DNA of 40,669 bases, taken from IMG/VR virus record IMGVR_UViG_3300047317_000290, positions 1-40,669 of that record, one strand, 5' to 3'. This stretch comes from a virus. The translations under genes and the position numbers were made by a program. Under the pieces are notes generated by a model that worked only from the letters and a program-made list of their open reading frames with translations, was not told the origin of the DNA and searched no databases. Positions 28,676-36,062 of the stretch are shown here, in pieces (within the stretch, counting starts at the first letter, position 1; each line of letters opens with the position of its first letter).

Positions 28676-31117
28676 ATGCTGTTCATAGACATACTTGAGC
28701 GCTTCGAGGGTGTGAGTGAGGAACTGGACGGGGGTTATCTGGCGCTGTGTCCGGCGCACGGTGACTCCCGCCCGTCGCTTCGCATTTGGCGCGGAGATGA
28801 CAACAAGGTGCGGCTCACCTGTCGGGCAGGCTGTGACACGTCGGACGTGCTAAAGGCGGCTGGCCTAATGTGGGGGATGTTGTTCAACGCCGAAGGTGAA
28901 GGGGCCACGGTACCGAAGGAGCGCCCCGCGATGGTCGGCATAGCGCAGACGGCAGCGCTGGCCCAGTACGTAGACGCTACGCGAGACGCTTACTTTGATA
29001 CTGGCGCGCATGCTGGCGTTAGCGCAGAAGAATACGCGCGGGCCCGTTTCGGACTGGACGCAGATACAGCGCATGAGCTTGGGGTAGGGCAGGATTACGC
29101 CGATCTAGAGCTGTCCTTCCCCTACCGGTCACGTAGCTTCACGGCGTTCCCGCGTCTGACTGTTCCGCTGTACGACTTTCAGGGCGTTGCCCGAGGGTTG
29201 CAAGGGCGAGATCTCAGCGGAATGTGCCCCGGGCGCTGGGTATCCCTGATGAACCCTCAGGGCTTCCGCTGGGCTCCGTACGGCGTGTTTCGCGGGCAGG
29301 GTGGCTACGGGGTCACGCTCGTGACTGAGGGGCCGGGAGACGGCCTTACAGCGGTTGCCGTTGGTTATGACGTCGTGATGGTTCGCGGTGCGGCCCTTGC
29401 GGGCAGTCCGGAGCTATTGGCGGAGCTGGCCGAAGGCTTGCGCGGTACTCAGGTCATCGCCTGTGGCGACAATGACAAGGCCGGGCGGGACTTCAACCGA
29501 AAGTTGGCCGAAGGCCTTAAGCCATTCGGAATCACCGTGTATGCGCTGCCTATCGCCAACAGCGGAAAAACGGGGGACCTTACTGCCTGGCGTGAGCACA
29601 CTACGGCGGCATTCCCGTCACTGCTGCATAGCGCTGTAAAGCATGCGCGACCGGTGGCCAAGCTAGCTGACACTGTTCGGGCGGAACGCTCCGAGGAACT
29701 CAGCGAAGCCACGGGCGCCGATATCGTGTCGAGTGACCAGGGCAATGAGGCTGCGCGCATCCTGGCCGGTCTCTTGGAGCGCTACGGCGACACGGACGCC
29801 ATGAACGCTCATGCGCTGGTGGCTTGGTGTGATGGCCGTATCCGCTGGGCAAAGGGCTTGGGCTTCTACGTGTGGAGCGGCAAGGTCTGGCAGCCGTCTG
29901 AGGTCAAGGTGCGGCAGGAAATCCACCGTATGGCGGCTGCGCTCATGCTCGCTGGGAAGGTCAAAGAGGCCAGGCCGTTTGCGACTACGTCACGGATTGA
30001 TGATCTGATGACGGAGCTGAAAGCTGTGCCGTCTGTGTATGTGGCGGCTGGCGACTTCGATGACCGGCCAGACCTGCTGAGCTTCCGCAATGGCACCGTG
30101 GAACTCCGTTCCGGCAAGCTTCGCCCGCACGCCAAAGGCGACATGCTGACGTACTGCCTGGATATCGACTACGAGCCTTCGGCGACCTGCCCGCGCTGGG
30201 AGAACTTCCTTACGGAAATCTTCCCCGATGACCCCGAGCTTGTTCCGTACATTCAGCGGCTGTGCGGGTACGGCGTGACCGGCTACACGGATGAGCAGTG
30301 TTTCGCTGTGCTGTGGGGCAAGGGCGCAAACGGCAAGTCGGTCTTGACCGATACGCTGTCGAACGTCTTCCGCACCATTTCGAAGACAACGCCGTTCGCC
30401 ACCTTCGAGGACCGGGCTAGCGGCGGAATCCCCAACGATATTGCAGCGCTTCGCGGCAGCCGATTGGTCATGGCATCCGAAGGGGAGAGCGGCAAGCCCA
30501 TGAGCGAGGCGGTCCTCAAGCGGGTCACCGGAAAAGACATGATCGCCGCGCGGTTCCTCCGGCAAGAGTTCTTCGAGTTCAAACCCTCGTTCCTGCTGAT
30601 GCTGGCGACGAACCATAAGCCAAAGTTCAGGGGTCAGGATGATGGCCTGTGGCGACGCGTCAAGATGATCCCCTTCAAGCGGTTCTTTGCGCCGCATGAG
30701 CGTGACCATGATCTAGACAAGAAGCTCATGGCTGAAGCTCAGGGCATTGCCGCGTGGGCTGTGCGCGGAGCTGTCGAATGGTTCGCCAAGGGGCTGGCCG
30801 ACCCTGCATGTATCAGCGCTGCAACGCGTGAGTACAAGGAAACCAGCGACCGGCTGTCGGGATTCTTTCCGGGCACGTTGGAGAGGGCCGACGGGGCAAC
30901 GATGCTGGGCTCTGAGGCCTACCACGAATACCGGGCATGGTGTGAAGCCGAAGGGCTGCCGCCTAAAGAAGTGTGGTCGCGGAACGTCTTCTATGAGGCG
31001 ATGGAAGAGCGCGGAATCCAAAAGAAGCGGGTCAGTAAAGGTATGGCGCTAGCGGGCATTCGACTCGCTAACGAAGGGCCGAAGGCAACGGGTCCGGGCA
31101 TCTTCGCTCAGGACTGA
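28676..31117 (+). CDS. Primase-helicase (P4 type)
   Basis: 813 aa. N-terminal zinc-binding motif (C25, H28, C49, C53: LCPAHGDSRPSL and VRLTCRAGC). TOPRIM primase core with VTEGPGDG (E218) and IACGDNDKAG (D265, D267). The C-terminal SF3/D5-like helicase has Walker A GKGANGKS (548-555), then LVMASEGESGKPMSEAVLKR and LLMLATNHKPKFRG, characteristic of P4-type primases. It primes and unwinds DNA at the replication fork. Element 10 is embedded in the coding sequence near the 3' end and probably serves the DNA polymerase gene downstream. Confidence 0.93.
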   Translation: MLFIDILERFEGVSEELDGGYLALCPAHGDSRPSLRIWRGDDNKVRLTCRAGCDTSDVLKAAGLMWGMLFNAEGEGATVPKERPAMVGIAQTAALAQYVDATRDAYFDTGAHAGVSAEEYARARFGLDADTAHELGVGQDYADLELSFPYRSRSFTAFPRLTVPLYDFQGVARGLQGRDLSGMCPGRWVSLMNPQGFRWAPYGVFRGQGGYGVTLVTEGPGDGLTAVAVGYDVVMVRGAALAGSPELLAELAEGLRGTQVIACGDNDKAGRDFNRKLAEGLKPFGITVYALPIANSGKTGDLTAWREHTTAAFPSLLHSAVKHARPVAKLADTVRAERSEELSEATGADIVSSDQGNEAARILAGLLERYGDTDAMNAHALVAWCDGRIRWAKGLGFYVWSGKVWQPSEVKVRQEIHRMAAALMLAGKVKEARPFATTSRIDDLMTELKAVPSVYVAAGDFDDRPDLLSFRNGTVELRSGKLRPHAKGDMLTYCLDIDYEPSATCPRWENFLTEIFPDDPELVPYIQRLCGYGVTGYTDEQCFAVLWGKGANGKSVLTDTLSNVFRTISKTTPFATFEDRASGGIPNDIAALRGSRLVMASEGESGKPMSEAVLKRVTGKDMIAARFLRQEFFEFKPSFLLMLATNHKPKFRGQDDGLWRRVKMIPFKRFFAPHERDHDLDKKLMAEAQGIAAWAVRGAVEWFAKGLADPACISAATREYKETSDRLSGFFPGTLERADGATMLGSEAYHEYRAWCEAEGLPPKEVWSRNVFYEAMEERGIQKKRVSKGMALAGIRLANEGPKATGPGIFAQD
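31055..31084 (+). promoter_or_regulatory. Early-type conserved element, copy 10, inside the primase-helicase gene
   Basis: Block A GGCATTCGACTCGCTA (one change from consensus) and block B GGCCGAAG exactly at offset 22, all in coding sequence. It is 141 nt before the DNA polymerase start. Keeping both blocks at the exact spacing inside a gene argues against chance. Confidence 0.5.
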
Positions 31118-31131
31118 CACAACACGCATAG

Positions 31132-31169
31132 AAGGGGACCACGTACAGGAAACTGTAGGTGGTCCCCTT
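31132..31169 (+). repeat. GAAA-loop palindrome, copy H (extended, terminator-like)
   Basis: Core palindrome extended by AAGGGG/CCCCTT, giving a 17-bp stem with one mismatch (left arm ACCACGTACAG), followed by TTTGTG. The copy that most resembles an intrinsic terminator; lies between primase-helicase and DNA polymerase. Confidence 0.85.
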
Positions 31170-31195
31170 TGTGCTGCACAGGGAGGCTCAGCCGC

Positions 31196-33100
31196 ATGAA
31201 GGTGTACCCGTACGGGATTGCTGGCGAACCGGTCACGGTGAAGGTGCCCGAGAGCTACGCAGACTTGCAGGAATTCAAGGTCTGGTTTGAGCGCGCCAAT
31301 GCCGCTGGGCCTATTGCGCTGGACACGGAAACCACGGGGCTCGACATCTACGCCCCTGGGTATCGGCTGCGGACGGTCCAGTTCGGCGACCGGTGCGAAG
31401 CGTGGGTGCTGCTGTATGAGCGGGGCGGGATGTTCGAAGCTACGGCCAAGTGGGCGCTTGGCTCCGGTTCACGCTTCACAGACTCGCGCTTCCAAATCCA
31501 CAACGCGCCGTTCGACTGGGCCGTTTTGGACAGGTGCGCTGGCGTCAGTATCGAGGACCTGGCTCCGCGCACCATCGACACGCGCCTAAAGGCTGGACTG
31601 GTTGACCCGCGCCAGCCCCAGGAAGGCGGCAGGGGTACCGCCCTGAAGCCTCTGAGTGCGTACTACGTGGACCCTGCGGCCCCGGACACGCAAGGCGACC
31701 TTACGGCTGTCTTCCGCTCGCTGAAGCTGACGAAGGCTACGGGTTGGGCGGGCATTCCGCTGGACCACCCCACGTATCTCCTGTATGCCGGTCTGGACGT
31801 GCTGCTGACAGCGCGCCTTGACGTGTGCCTTGACGCTGAGCTTGCGAAGCTTCAGGTTCGTCCCGCACTGATCGCCTACGAGCACGAGATAGCACGCATA
31901 TGCGCCATCATGCAGCGAACAGGCATGGTGCTGGACGTGCCGTACACAAAGGCGCTGGATACCCAACTGGCGACAGAGGCAGCGGAGTTCGAGGCGAAGG
32001 CCCAGCGCTACGGCGTGACCAACGTCAACGCTCCGGCACAGCTACGCCAAGCGCTGACAGCCATGGGGGAGGAGTGGGGGCCTGACGAGCTGACCGCCAG
32101 TGGCGCGCTGAAGGTGGATAAGGCGGTCTTGCACCGCTTCGCTGATCTTGACTTCCAGTCTGGAAAGCCGCTCGGCACCCGCAAGCCGAATCCACTGGCC
32201 GAAGCCATTCTGCGCAGCAAGCGGGCAGGGAAATGGCGATCTGCCTACACGGGCACTTTCCTTGAAGCGATGGACTCCGAGGGGCGCATTCACCCGTTCA
32301 TCAACTCCATGCAGGCGCGTACCGGTCGCATGTCTGTGACTCGGCCCGCGCTTCAAACGCTCCCGTCTGGTGACGCCATGATTCGCCGCTGCCTTCTGGC
32401 AGAGCCCGGCCACGTAATGATCTCCACCGATTTCAGCGCTGTTGAAATGCGTGTGCTCGCTGCGCTGGCAGACGTGAAGGAAATGAAGCGGGGGTTTCAG
32501 CACGCGGATTCGTACCCGAAGGACGAATACCCGAATGGGTTCGATATCCACATGTACACGGCTCGGCTGGTAAAGGGTCCTGGTGCCACAAAGGCCGACC
32601 GGAAGATGTTCAAGGGCGCTGGCTTCGGCAAGGTCTACGGCGGGGGATACAAGGGCGTTGCCCGCCAGACTGGCGCTGACCCTGAAGACATGAGGCGCAC
32701 GTTCGCCGAGTACGACCGCGTGTTCCCTGAGATCAAGCGCATGTCGAATCGCTGGCAGCGCGAAGCCTATGAGACCGGCATGGTCCACCTGTCCGTCACT
32801 GGGCGACGCCTTCCGCTCGACAGAGAGCGCATGTACGCCGTAGTGAACTACGCCTGCCAGAGCGTGGCACGCGACTGTTTGGGACAAAGCCTCATCAACA
32901 TGGAAGAAAGCGGACTCCTGCCCTATATGCGTCTGCCGATCCACGATGAGGTTCTGTGCTCCGTGCCAGAGGCTGAAGCCGGGGCGTTCGCCGAGTCGAT
33001 CAAAGAGTGCATGACCTTCGACCTGTTCGGCGTCCCCATTGAGGCTGACGCTGAGATCGGTAGGCGTAGCTGGGGCAGCCTGTACGGCGCCGAGGTATGA
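31196..33100 (+). CDS. DNA polymerase I (family A) with 3'-5' exonuclease
   Basis: 634 aa from ATG 31196. Exonuclease domain: ALDTETTGLD (D43, E45) and FDWAVLD. Polymerase domain: motif A STDFSAVEMRVLAALA (D412), motif B RKMFKGAGFGKVYGGGY (~470-490), motif C PIHDEVL (H583, D584, E585). No 5'-3' nuclease domain. This is the replicative polymerase type of cluster A and R4-like phages. It comes after the primase-helicase with an own element (copy 10) and a hairpin between. Confidence 0.95.
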   Translation: MKVYPYGIAGEPVTVKVPESYADLQEFKVWFERANAAGPIALDTETTGLDIYAPGYRLRTVQFGDRCEAWVLLYERGGMFEATAKWALGSGSRFTDSRFQIHNAPFDWAVLDRCAGVSIEDLAPRTIDTRLKAGLVDPRQPQEGGRGTALKPLSAYYVDPAAPDTQGDLTAVFRSLKLTKATGWAGIPLDHPTYLLYAGLDVLLTARLDVCLDAELAKLQVRPALIAYEHEIARICAIMQRTGMVLDVPYTKALDTQLATEAAEFEAKAQRYGVTNVNAPAQLRQALTAMGEEWGPDELTASGALKVDKAVLHRFADLDFQSGKPLGTRKPNPLAEAILRSKRAGKWRSAYTGTFLEAMDSEGRIHPFINSMQARTGRMSVTRPALQTLPSGDAMIRRCLLAEPGHVMISTDFSAVEMRVLAALADVKEMKRGFQHADSYPKDEYPNGFDIHMYTARLVKGPGATKADRKMFKGAGFGKVYGGGYKGVARQTGADPEDMRRTFAEYDRVFPEIKRMSNRWQREAYETGMVHLSVTGRRLPLDRERMYAVVNYACQSVARDCLGQSLINMEESGLLPYMRLPIHDEVLCSVPEAEAGAFAESIKECMTFDLFGVPIEADAEIGRRSWGSLYGAEV

Positions 33101-33140
33101 CCCACGGGTAACTCTACGTGGTAGGCCGGTCGCTCTCAGG

Positions 33141-33164
33141 TCACATACAGGAAACTGTAGGTGA
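33141..33164 (+). repeat. GAAA-loop palindrome, copy I (altered)
   Basis: TCACATACAG / CTGTAGGTGA around GAAA, one mismatch in the left arm. Forty bases after the DNA polymerase stop. Confidence 0.75.
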
Positions 33165-33369
33165 ACCGGAGTGACCGGCTTCCAACTTTTTTCGATCGGT
33201 TTTGGCGCTGAGTGCCCGTAGGTCACGGCCCCGGTTTCGATGGTCATCCGGGTGCGTGGCATATGCCCTTCCAGTCAATCCAAGGGATGAACCTGGTCAC
33301 GCCTTCGCTTCGATGGGCAACCTTGATCATGCGACGGGGGTCTACTGGGTAGTTCAAGAACGAACCTCC

Positions 33370-33398
33370 TTGACCACCTACAGGAAAAGTCGTCTACT
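33370..33398 (+). promoter_or_regulatory. Possible promoter with palindrome half-site in the spacer
   Basis: TTGACC (33370-33375), 17 bases, then TCTACT (33393-33398). The left half of the palindrome family (ACCACCTACAGGAAA, 33373-33387) overlaps the -35 box and spacer; the right arm is absent. The -10 match is weak. Suggests an operator over a promoter, as in repressor-stoperator systems. Confidence 0.35.
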
Positions 33399-33564
33399 CA
33401 AGCCCAGCGAAGCCGAAGGATCCGGCCGGACCTTCGGACAAGCGGAACCCCAACTGAGGGGCTAGTCCGCTCTGTCTCCCTGATCTCTGACCTAGGCACC
33501 CCCTTGCCAAAAACAGGGCGTGAACCAGGTCACAGGCACTCCGGCCGACGGCTAGCCCCTTCCA

Positions 33565-33594
33565 GGCAATCGACTCGCTCTCTCAAGTCCGAGA
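33565..33594 (+). promoter_or_regulatory. Early-type conserved element, copy 9 (before sigma-like gene)
   Basis: Block A GGCAATCGACTCGCTC, block B GTCCGAGA at offset 22, start codon 54 nt downstream. GCTCTC (33577-33582) and GAGAGC (33591-33596) can pair, and GCAATCGAC recurs directly after (33595-33603). Confidence 0.6.
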
Positions 33595-33618
33595 GCAATC
33601 GACGGAAGGAAAACAGCC

Positions 33619-34545
33619 ATGAACGAGACCCTCACCCTCGACCTGATCCGCGACGCACAGGCGAACGGCTTCGAAGGGATCAGCGCCGTACTGGCCGCCA
33701 TGGAAGGCCGAATAGCCCGACTCGCAGCAGCAGCGGCACAGCGCATGACGCTGAACGGCTACCGGTACAACGACTACCGCGAGGACTTCACGCAGGATGC
33801 AAACCTGGCGATGTTCGAGGCGCTGCCCCGGTTCGGTGGAGACAGCGTGGTCACCTTCTACGGCTTCATGCACACCACCATCGAAAGCGTGCTGAAAGAC
33901 AAGGTTCGGAACCAGCGGAACAGCGGCGTTGATGAGGACGCAACCAAGATCTTCGCCTCAATGCTCGACCGCGCTGACGGTGATGTCTACCTTGCAGAAA
34001 AGTTCGCGCAGACCATCCCGCCGAAGGGTCGCCGACTGAGCGCTGAGCGGGCCGAAGCTGCGCGCATGTCATGGCAGGGAGCTTTCAGCCTTGAGGCGCC
34101 CGCTGTACGAGTCGGCGGGGCATCTGCCGGAGGAAACGGGCTCGGCGACTATGAAGCCACCTACAGCTACACGGACACTCTCGTTTCCACGCTGGGCGTT
34201 CCGGAAGACCTGCTCATGCCGGAGGATCTCAACAGCGAAGACCGCCGGGTGAAGCACGCAATCGTGAACGCTGTGCTCGATGTCATGGGCGAGGGTCAGC
34301 GAGTGGTGCTGAAGCATTCCTTCGGGATCGGCGAAGTCACCTGCTACGGCTGTGGGGACAGCGGAGACGATGAGGGGCTGGCCGCTGAGATCGGGTCCAC
34401 GGTCCTCAAGGTGCGCGATGCACGCACGAAGGGCCTCAAGGCGTTCGCCAAGCGCTACATAGCGGCGACTGCCACGAACGAGGATGAGGCCAAGCAGATG
34501 GCCGAAGCCGCAACCGCCAACCTGTCTCGTGGCGGCCGGAAGTAG
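33619..34545 (+). CDS. Divergent sigma-70-like factor
   Basis: 308 aa with GGAAGGA before the ATG. Residues ~53-100 read like sigma region 2: YREDFTQDANLAMFEALPRF, then VTFYGFMHTTIESVLKDKVR. Residues ~212-280 read like region 4: AIVNAVLDVMGEGQRVVLKH and LAAEIGSTVLKVRDARTKGL as the helix-turn-helix. An insertion with CYGC (~242-245) and an acidic run splits region 4, which is unusual. The function would be to redirect host RNA polymerase to phage promoters. The gene is itself preceded by an early-type element, as expected for autoregulation. Similarity is by eye, so medium confidence. Confidence 0.6.
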   Translation: MNETLTLDLIRDAQANGFEGISAVLAAMEGRIARLAAAAAQRMTLNGYRYNDYREDFTQDANLAMFEALPRFGGDSVVTFYGFMHTTIESVLKDKVRNQRNSGVDEDATKIFASMLDRADGDVYLAEKFAQTIPPKGRRLSAERAEAARMSWQGAFSLEAPAVRVGGASAGGNGLGDYEATYSYTDTLVSTLGVPEDLLMPEDLNSEDRRVKHAIVNAVLDVMGEGQRVVLKHSFGIGEVTCYGCGDSGDDEGLAAEIGSTVLKVRDARTKGLKAFAKRYIAATATNEDEAKQMAEAATANLSRGGRK

Positions 34546-34817
34546 TGGGAGCAACTCGGTACGACTTCACGGGGCTGTACCAGAGAAACCGCCGCGTGCG
34601 GCCCCGTGTGGACCCGTATAAGCGCGCTGAGGTCTTTGCCCGCTGGGGCTTCGCCTGTGCCTACTGTGACGCCCCAGCGGAGCACCTAGACCACATCAAG
34701 CCGATTGCTAGGGGTGGGAGGGATGTGCTCGGCAACGTCATCCCTGCTTGCGCTGACTGCAATCTCTCCAAGAGTGACAAGTCCCTCGCTGACTGGGCCC
34801 TTACCTGGCTGGCATAG
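34545..34817 (+). CDS. Small HNH endonuclease
   Basis: 90 aa from a GTG overlapping the stop of the sigma-like gene. A short basic N-terminus (RNRRVRPRVDPYKRAEVF) is followed by the HNH core CAYCDAPAEHLDHIKPIARG and NVIPACADCNLSKS. Nearly the same core as the HNH protein at 28041, without its N-terminal zinc part. Possible homing or packaging-related nuclease. Confidence 0.8.
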   Translation: MGATRYDFTGLYQRNRRVRPRVDPYKRAEVFARWGFACAYCDAPAEHLDHIKPIARGGRDVLGNVIPACADCNLSKSDKSLADWALTWLA

Positions 34818-34839
34818 CCCAAACGAAAGGTCGATAGAC

Positions 34840-35019
34840 ATGCGCACTTTCAAGCTGACCAACGGCTACATCGTCAACACGCGGACATTCCCGGAATTCA
34901 CCGAGTTCGAGACGCTGAATCCTGAGGGTGAAGTGATCAGCGTGGTAGTCCTCAAGGATGATGACGCAGATGACCTGATGACCAACCTCCGCATCATCGA
35001 CGGACTTAAGGCGGTCTAG
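34840..35019 (+). CDS. Small acidic hypothetical protein
   Basis: 59 aa from ATG 34840 (GAAAGG upstream). Beta hairpin then acidic helix (NGYIVNTRTFPEFTEFETLN, LKDDDADDLMTNLRII). No domain recognised. Followed after two bases by the next small gene. Confidence 0.6.
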   Translation: MRTFKLTNGYIVNTRTFPEFTEFETLNPEGEVISVVVLKDDDADDLMTNLRIIDGLKAV

Positions 35020-35021
35020 CC

Positions 35022-35195
35022 GTGGCGACAATCGACGGATCTATAGACGATCCGAGCCCAGTAGAAGCGCTGGCAGCACGGGCAGACGTCTATCAGATCG
35101 CAGCAGCCCTGATCCGTGGCGCCGATCTAGCCCAGAAGGCGGAGCCGGACGACGTACTGAGGCTGGCTGAGTTCCTCGCTGGCAGCGACTACTGA
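35022..35195 (+). CDS. Small hypothetical protein
   Basis: 57 aa from GTG 35022, ending LRLAEFLAGSDY. Two predicted helices (SPVEALAARADVYQIAAALI and PDDVLRLAEFLAG). Start codon two bases after the previous stop, so probably coupled. Followed after five bases by the reversed palindrome copy K. Confidence 0.55.
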   Translation: MATIDGSIDDPSPVEALAARADVYQIAAALIRGADLAQKAEPDDVLRLAEFLAGSDY

Positions 35196-35200
35196 CGTGG

Positions 35201-35226
35201 ACCACCTACAGTTTCCTGTAGGTGGT
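35201..35226 (-). repeat. Palindrome copy K, reversed orientation
   Basis: The same perfect 11-bp arms, but the loop reads TTTC on the plus strand, so GAAA is on the minus strand. The only reversed copy; all others have GAAA on the plus strand. Confidence 0.85.
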
Positions 35227-35290
35227 TGCGCCGGGACCCGCAGCGATGCATAGTGGTCCCACAAGCAAGCAGCGATGAAGGGGGCACACG

Positions 35291-35497
35291 GTGAAGATGC
35301 CGTACAGCATCAGGGACAACGAGAACATCCACACCAGCCACTACTTCAAGTTCGTCTGGGCATGCGACGTGGACGGTTGCGTCCACCACGGACCCAGCAA
35401 GACCGAAGAAGGTGCAGTCAGCGCAGCCGCCCGACACGCTGTGACTCACACGGATGAAGAGCTGGCAGCGACCGGCTACAAGCCTCGCTGGGCCTAG
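35291..35497 (+). CDS. Small zinc-finger-like protein
   Basis: 68 aa from GTG 35291, seven bases after AAGGGGG. CDVDGCVHHG with later RHAVTHTDEE gives a Cys2-His2-like arrangement, preceded by aromatic residues (SHYFKFVWA). This resembles small C2H2-type zinc-finger proteins found in actinophages. Probably nucleic-acid binding; not certain. Confidence 0.65.
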   Translation: MKMPYSIRDNENIHTSHYFKFVWACDVDGCVHHGPSKTEEGAVSAAARHAVTHTDEELAATGYKPRWA

Positions 35498-35505
35498 CAG
35501 ACAGT

Positions 35506-35535
35506 CCCGGGTGGGTTCGACTCCCGCCCGGGGCA
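35506..35535 (+). other. tRNA 3'-end-like hairpin (T arm plus acceptor strand only)
   Basis: GTGGG-TTCGACT-CCCGC (35511-35527) has the T-arm form, followed by CCGGGGC and A, as in the 3' end of a tRNA. No matching 5' half (GCCCCGG, D arm, anticodon arm) lies upstream. It also forms a 10-bp hairpin (35506-35515 with 35523-35532) and may act as a terminator. Confidence 0.4.
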
Positions 35536-35554
35536 CTTCAGGAGGGAAATCGTC

Positions 35555-35785
35555 ATGCGACACACCGAGTCCATTCGTCAGGTCGGCAACGTGCACATGC
35601 GGCTTGAGGGCGAGTTCCACGTCATCGACGCTGAGGTCACCACAGCGGCAGGCATCAAGAAGCTTCTCAGCATGTCAGAGGCTGACGCATCGTGGCTTGT
35701 GGCGCAGATCGCTGACAGGCTGGCCGAGCGCCCGAAGGAAGGGGCAGCGCAGCGATTCCAGGCCGCCGTGAGAGCTAGTCGCTGA
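35555..35785 (+). CDS. Small hypothetical protein
   Basis: 76 aa with GGAGGG upstream. A strand pair (NVHMRLEGEFHVIDAEVTTA) and two helices (IKKLLSMSEADASWLVAQIA, ADRLAERPKEG). No family recognised. Last gene before the terminator that closes the early region. Confidence 0.65.
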   Translation: MRHTESIRQVGNVHMRLEGEFHVIDAEVTTAAGIKKLLSMSEADASWLVAQIADRLAERPKEGAAQRFQAAVRASR

Positions 35786-35805
35786 CCTTTGTATGTTCCT
35801 ACCAC

Positions 35806-35835
35806 AGCCCCCTTGACCGGGGGCTTTTCTCTTTT
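35806..35835 (+). terminator. Intrinsic terminator closing the early region
   Basis: AGCCCCC/GGGGGCT stem with TTGACC in the loop, then TTTTCTCTTTT. Strong U tract; marks the boundary to the lysogeny/cargo region. Confidence 0.88.
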
Positions 35836-35934
35836 GCTGACGCATGACGTGTACCTGTCAATTGGTGGCATATTCCCTTGGCTTCGCATGGTTGTTCGAC
35901 TAACGTTCGGTGCTCGGACAGCGACAGGGAGTGG

Positions 35935-36048
35935 ATGAAAATGGGCATCTTCACCGGAACTCCTCATTCCAGTCACTTGATGGTTACGGGTAGACCACAC
36001 CTACTTGAAAGTCGTAACGTTGTGCGCAGCCAAAGTGGCCTGTTTTAG
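35935..36048 (+). CDS. Possible 37-aa leader ORF
   Basis: ATG 35935 with CAGGGAG just upstream; encodes a 37-aa peptide from MKMGIFTGTPHS to RSQSGLF. It sits before the 153-aa gene with a 14-base gap. Nothing else supports it; could be a leader peptide or chance. Confidence 0.25.
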   Translation: MKMGIFTGTPHSSHLMVTGRPHLLESRNVVRSQSGLF

Positions 36049-36062
36049 GGGGGTAATGGATC

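Larger units (their letters stand above)
33101..33564 (+). other. Non-coding stretch between DNA polymerase and sigma-like gene
   Basis: About 460 bp without a convincing gene. It contains palindrome copy I, a CTTTTTTCG tract at 33185-33193, a possible sigma-70-like promoter with a palindrome half-site (33370-33398), and four GGTCAC words, two of them in the similar settings GAACCTGGTCAC (33288-33299) and GAACCAGGTCAC (33521-33532). May hold a small RNA or the main early control region. Confidence 0.5.

Noticed and set aside
33202-33465. 87-aa ORF in the gap after DNA polymerase
   Set aside because: No ribosome site, low-complexity Arg/Ser start, no family resemblance, and it runs through the promoter-like half-site.
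2077-35226. Reading the palindrome family as a CRISPR array
   Set aside because: Copies are spread over 33 kb in gene gaps, with no regular spacers and no cas genes.
35890-35925. TTCGACTAACGTTCGG resembling block A plus block B
   Set aside because: Only six bases agree with block A, and the spacing is wrong.
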